From JBLIAZ01 sp047632015 (lineage in GTDB: Bacteria > Bacteroidota > Bacteroidia > Flavobacteriales_C > GCA-002722245), in the NCBI GenBank assembly GCA_047632015.1, contig JBLIBC010000074.1:1-10613 (forward strand): DNA of 10,613 bases. The letters run 5' to 3'. The notes under the pieces were generated by a model, which saw only the letters and a program-made list of their open reading frames with translations, did not search any database and was not told where the DNA came from. Made by a program: the position numbers and the translations under genes. This document shows positions 8,449 to 10,613 of this stretch, one piece after another (the stretch's first letter is position 1; every line of letters starts with the position of its first letter).

Positions 8449-9315
8449 CTAATGGTTAATCACCACTTTTTGAACGGACGTATTTCCATTAACCAAAGTG
8501 TTGACGAAATAAATTCCGTTTGTTAAATCACGTAAATCTAAAGTCTGGCTGATCCCATTTGTTTGAGTAATACTCAATGTAGAAACTATTGATCCCTTTA
8601 GGTCAAGTACATTCACTACCACATCCGCTACTTGATTAAATACAGCACTAATCGTAACAATTCCTGTGCTTGGGTTAGGGAAAACTGTAGTTGAAACTTC
8701 TATAATTCCCTCCACACTTTGAACTTTTTCTGCTGCTTGTCCAGCTTCAGGAGCACCACAAGCACCAATTATTTTCCATTGGTCATACGGTCCTGAAAAT
8801 AAATCAGGTTGGCTATTCAACGTCCACCATTTAGCCTCATATACAGTTCCTCCATAGGAAACTTGAGCTCCACCTGAATAGGCTGTTGTAGCCTCCCATC
8901 CAGGAGTGGTACAAGTGCTAGGTTCCGTCACGGTGATGTTCACGTAAGTTGACGTTGTCACTCCACCCTCATTGTCAGTTGCGATAGCAAAAACTGCATA
9001 GCTACCGACATAAGACATAGTGTAATTCACAGAATACGGGGCGGTGATATCGCCACCAATTAACACACCATCAATAAAAAACTCTACATAATCAATCGTT
9101 CCGTCGACATCAGTTGCGCTAGCAGAAAGAGCAATGGTAGTAGCTCTTGTAATTACTTGACCTTCTGTTGGGTTCGTCAAAGTAACTGTTGGCAATTGGT
9201 TAACGGCAGGATCACTCACTGTAATATTAGAAGTAGTCGAAGTTGTTACTCCTCCATCATTGTCCGTCGCAATAGCAATTACCGCAAAACTTCCTTGAAG
9301 CGATGTCCAGTCCAT
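8449..9315 (-). CDS. Secreted protein tail: Ig-like repeats, chitin-binding CBM5/12 and T9SS sorting domain; 5'-truncated, probable gene remnant
   Basis: The 288 residues hold the C-terminal modules of a type IX-secreted protein. Residues 1-34 are the end of a bacterial Ig-like (Big_7-type) domain and 41-130 a complete one. Residues 135-187 look like a CBM5/12 chitin-binding module, with Cys135 and Cys186 at its ends and Trp140, Trp163, Trp164 and Trp180. Residues 205-288 are a T9SS type A sorting domain (VFPNPSTG at 211-218, ending KVVINH). There is no signal peptide, which a T9SS substrate needs. The ATG at 9315 lies inside the first Ig domain. Coding similarity continues upstream in frame (GSLIGGDLTAPYS, matching GVLIGGDITAPYS of the second repeat) to about 9354-9360 and then stops, although the frame stays open to a stop at 9454-9456. 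The lost 5' part probably encoded a signal peptide and perhaps a chitinase or other glycosidase domain (inference). Whether the remnant is expressed is unknown. Confidence 0.8.
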   Translation of the reverse strand: MDWTSLQGSFAVIAIATDNDGGVTTSTTSNITVSDPAVNQLPTVTLTNPTEGQVITRATTIALSASATDVDGTIDYVEFFIDGVLIGGDITAPYSVNYTMSYVGSYAVFAIATDNEGGVTTSTYVNITVTEPSTCTTPGWEATTAYSGGAQVSYGGTVYEAKWWTLNSQPDLFSGPYDQWKIIGACGAPEAGQAAEKVQSVEGIIEVSTTVFPNPSTGIVTISAVFNQVADVVVNVLDLKGSIVSTLSITQTNGISQTLDLRDLTNGIYFVNTLVNGNTSVQKVVINH

Positions 9316-9354
9316 AGAGTATGGAGCTGTAAGGTCTCCGCCTATTAAACTTCC
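8926..9354 (-). repeat. Tandem Ig-like (Big_7-type) coding repeat, period about 288 bp, first copy incomplete
   Basis: The complete copy is 8926-9195 and the partial copy is 9214-9354. Shared blocks are LIGGD(I/L)TAPYS and AIATDN(D/E)GGVTTST followed by NITV, 96 residues apart. The partial copy lacks the front half of the domain (the block equivalent to LPTVTLTNPTEG through DYVEF), which dates the truncation to after the duplication. Alternative: divergent domains that arose separately, unlikely given the DNA similarity. Confidence 0.75.
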
Positions 9355-9360
9355 TATAAA

Positions 9361-9676
9361 TTTATCAGTTAAATACTTATCGGAGGAGTCATTAAGGACG
9401 TTCTCAGTAAGGGGCTTGAATAAACAAATGGTATTTGGTCTGCCAATGCTAATTTAAAGGTCGTTGATATATTTAGCTTTCGAACTTCTAACGTTTCCTT
9501 ATTGCATCTCATCAATACAAGGAATCCTCGATACGTAAACAAACCAACACTCTCCATAGTTTACCCCAAACATACTCAATCCTTAACACATCAGGCTGAT
9601 AGACGGCACAATCAAATAGATTGCTTGGCAGTGCTTGTTTAAAATCTGGGATAGAATTAATACGACTAAACAATTT
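9361..9676. other. Gene-free segment between the truncated gene and the 145-residue protein
   Basis: I see no convincing gene here. A minus-strand frame of 62 codons (9369-9557) begins 6 bp after repeat copy A, but it has no recognizable domain and no repeat copy behind it. The other frames are short. The segment begins at the point where the Ig-like coding similarity ends and contains repeat copy A. It could be a decayed cassette or the edge of an insertion. No terminal inverted repeats or transposase were found. Confidence 0.5.
9563..9632 (-). repeat. Cassette-associated repeat, copy A
   Basis: About 70 bp related to copy B at 10164-10234, offset by about 602 bp in the same orientation. 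Shared blocks are ATCCTTAACA (9579-9588) and AATCAAATAGATTG (9610-9623), with a more variable stretch of 21 bases between them, 22 in copy B. The left flank (9563-9588) matches copy B at 20 of 26 positions. CAATC-AAATA-GATTG (9609-9623) can fold into a 5-bp stem with a 5-base loop. Read on the minus strand, copy A also contains TATGTTTG (9574-9567), a full match to the Bacteroidota -7 box, but without a good -33 partner. It lies 45 bp 3' of the 145-residue gene. Confidence 0.65.
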
Positions 9677-10114
9677 TTATTTGCACATTTCTATGATAGG
9701 TTGATACACCTTTAGTTGCTCTTCATTGGACATCTTTTGAATCGAATCAAAACTTGATTTAGTATAAATTGTTGCTACCTGCTCAGTAACACAATTACAA
9801 TATTTATCAACCCTTAAAGTGTCAGAAACATTTTGTATTGCACTTTCAAAACAAGCTTGGGTCATGCTGTCTTTATAAGATTGAGTCCAAATACTTTCAT
9901 TTGTAATACCGTCCATTAAAAATTGGACCCCTGAAAACATCAACAATAAAATTCCAATAATTTTCATTCTTTTCATTTTCTTCTCATATTTAGCATTCCA
10001 TTCTTTCCCTTCGGCAGATTCTTGTTTACCCCTAAAAGGATTAATAATTTTAAAGCCAATTAAAATAAATAGTACTCCAGCTAATATTTGTGCAAAGTCA
10101 AAAAATTGTTCCAT
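9677..10114 (-). CDS. Hypothetical two-helix membrane protein with CxC motif
   Basis: The 145 residues have two hydrophobic segments, about 6-25 and 51-68, separated by a very basic, charged loop that includes residues 29-50 (many Lys). By the positive-inside rule this loop should be cytoplasmic, with both ends outside the inner membrane. The C-terminal 75 residues form a small domain with Cys88, Cys106-Asn-Cys108 and Cys144. Small Bacteroidota proteins with a Tyr-Cys-x-Cys motif of this kind are common and mostly uncharacterised. The cysteines could form disulfides or bind a metal; the sequence does not decide. It stands alone between two copies of a repeat, like the single gene of a cassette. 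No function can be assigned. The ATG at 10114 fits because the first helix follows at once. Confidence 0.75.
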   Translation of the reverse strand: MEQFFDFAQILAGVLFILIGFKIINPFRGKQESAEGKEWNAKYEKKMKRMKIIGILLLMFSGVQFLMDGITNESIWTQSYKDSMTQACFESAIQNVSDTLRVDKYCNCVTEQVATIYTKSSFDSIQKMSNEEQLKVYQPIIEMCK

Positions 10115-10163
10115 GAAAAAGTATTGTTTAAGATGACGAAGTTATGATTCCCTTGCATTAATA

Positions 10164-10234
10164 ATCCCTAAACTACGAAATCCTTAACATATGGGGCAGG
10201 TTAGGTGGGCTAATCAAATAGATTGTTTTTGGAA
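10164..10234 (-). repeat. Cassette-associated repeat, copy B
   Basis: Second copy of the repeat seen at 9563-9632. ATCCTTAACA lies at 10180-10189 and AATCAAATAGATTG at 10212-10225. Here the stem-loop has a T-G wobble instead of the outer C-G pair of copy A. The variable part contains GGTTAGG, which can pair with CCTTAAC around a bulged T; copy A cannot do this, so that pairing is not conserved. Copy B lies 100 bp 3' of the gene at 10335 and 50 bp upstream of the start at 10114. Confidence 0.65.
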
Positions 10235-10310
10235 GTAGTGGTAGTCAAAACTAGAGAATTTAAAAATCAGTTGGCTTAATGCGGCAGAACCGGCTGCTGG
10301 ATTTTATGCG

Positions 10311-10329
10311 AAAAAATTCCTACTTTTTT
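10311..10329 (-). terminator. Weak terminator-like A6/T6 hairpin after the carboxypeptidase-like gene
   Basis: AAAAAA (10311-10316) and TTTTTT (10324-10329) can pair around a 7-base loop, just 3' of the stop at 10335. The stem has no G-C pair, so it would be weak. A second hairpin (CGGCAG/CTGCTG, 10282-10287 and 10294-10299) lies further 3' but has no T-run on the transcribed side. Confidence 0.2.
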
Positions 10330-10334
10330 GATGT

Positions 10335-10613
10335 CTAAATGACGCCCAGATTAATGTTCTTGTAAGTTTTTTTGTATATAGTGCTTGCTGGAACTACAAG
10401 GTCCATGGATTTAAACAGCTTGTCTTCCACTTCAAATCTGATCTCATAAGTTTTTCCTGCAACTAATATAAACAAGAATTTACCTGTTCTTTTATTTGGC
10501 CGATAAAGACCCACTACTACTCCTGTCTTAGAATCTTTAACGATAATTTTCCCTTTGCTCGGGACTTTGTTATCCTCTCCTACGGTGAATATTCCGGACA
10601 TTACGGTAACTGC
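10335..10613 (-). CDS. C-terminal part of a carboxypeptidase-regulatory-like domain protein, 5' end outside window
   Basis: The visible part is 92 residues. The frame is open to the right edge (Ala-Val-Thr-Val before the Met at 10601), so that Met is probably internal. The stretch GKIIVKDSKTGVVVGLYRPN...TGKFLFILVAGKTYEIRFEVEDKLF is the usual core of a carboxypeptidase-D regulatory-like beta-sandwich. Many Bacteroidota envelope proteins carry this domain, often after PD40/TPR repeats and before an OmpA-like peptidoglycan-binding domain. Here the protein stops right after NINLGVI, where an OmpA domain would normally begin in such proteins. It may therefore be naturally short or truncated at its 3' end. 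The domain call rests on pattern recognition. Confidence is good that it is coding and moderate on family. Confidence 0.65.
   Translation of the reverse strand, partial: AVTVMSGIFTVGEDNKVPSKGKIIVKDSKTGVVVGLYRPNKRTGKFLFILVAGKTYEIRFEVEDKLFKSMDLVVPASTIYKKTYKNINLGVI

Noticed and set aside
9373..9423. Short plus-strand reading IGGVIKDVLSKGLE followed by a stop
   Set aside because: It looks protein-like but is bounded by a stop at 9370-9372, so it is only 16 codons long. At most a fragment.
9369..9557. Minus-strand frame of 62 codons next to repeat copy A
   Set aside because: No recognizable domain or composition typical of a real protein, and part of it is open on both strands. Kept only as a note in the gene-free segment.
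10181..10207. CCTTAAC...GGTTAGG in copy B as integron attC R''/R' ends
   Set aside because: The sites are too close together, need a bulge, and are absent from copy A. Canonical attC cannot be claimed.
47..10613. The 13-mer TTACGGTAACTGC occurs at 47-59 and again at 10601-10613, near both window ends
   Set aside because: About one repeated 13-mer is expected by chance in 10 kb. The match does not extend, and the two sites fall in unrelated coding contexts, so it is not a circular overlap.

Overview
The window looks like chromosomal DNA of a Bacteroidota bacterium, probably of the Flavobacteriales. The reasons are low GC, a type IX secretion (T9SS) C-terminal sorting domain, genes without Shine-Dalgarno sequences, a very long lipoprotein-type alpha-2-macroglobulin, and a short HMA protein of a kind common in this phylum. 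The order-level guess is inference.

Layout. Positions 3-293 (+) hold the 3' end of a small heavy-metal-binding (HMA) protein whose start lies outside the window. It converges on a minus-strand operon, with a probable two-way terminator between them (327-358). The operon is read from 8328 down to 371. It encodes a 1869-residue alpha-2-macroglobulin lipoprotein with an intact thioester motif, followed 14 bp later by penicillin-binding protein 1C (pbpC), which must start at a TTG codon. This pairing is conserved across distant bacteria (yfhM-pbpC in E. coli). It is usually read as a protease trap coupled to peptidoglycan repair: the macroglobulin traps attacking proteases and PBP1C rebuilds damaged wall. 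A strong hairpin terminator (8390-8424) separates the operon from the next gene.

From 8449 to the right end the DNA looks rearranged. A minus-strand gene (8449-9315, coding similarity to about 9360) keeps only the C-terminal half of a secreted protein: one broken and one complete bacterial Ig-like domain, a chitin-binding CBM5/12 module and a T9SS sorting domain. The N-terminal signal peptide and any catalytic domain are gone, and similarity stops abruptly at about 9355-9360. Beyond that point lie two related copies of a roughly 70-bp sequence (9563-9632 and 10164-10234). They share an identical 14-bp core that forms a small stem-loop, and each lies 3' of a minus-strand gene. One gene is a 145-residue two-helix membrane protein with a CxC motif (9677-10114). 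The other is the C-terminal part of a carboxypeptidase-regulatory-like domain protein that runs off the window (10335-10613). One repeat copy behind each gene resembles a gene-cassette array, although I cannot find canonical integron attC ends. This cassette-like stretch next to a broken secreted-protein gene is the part most worth checking.
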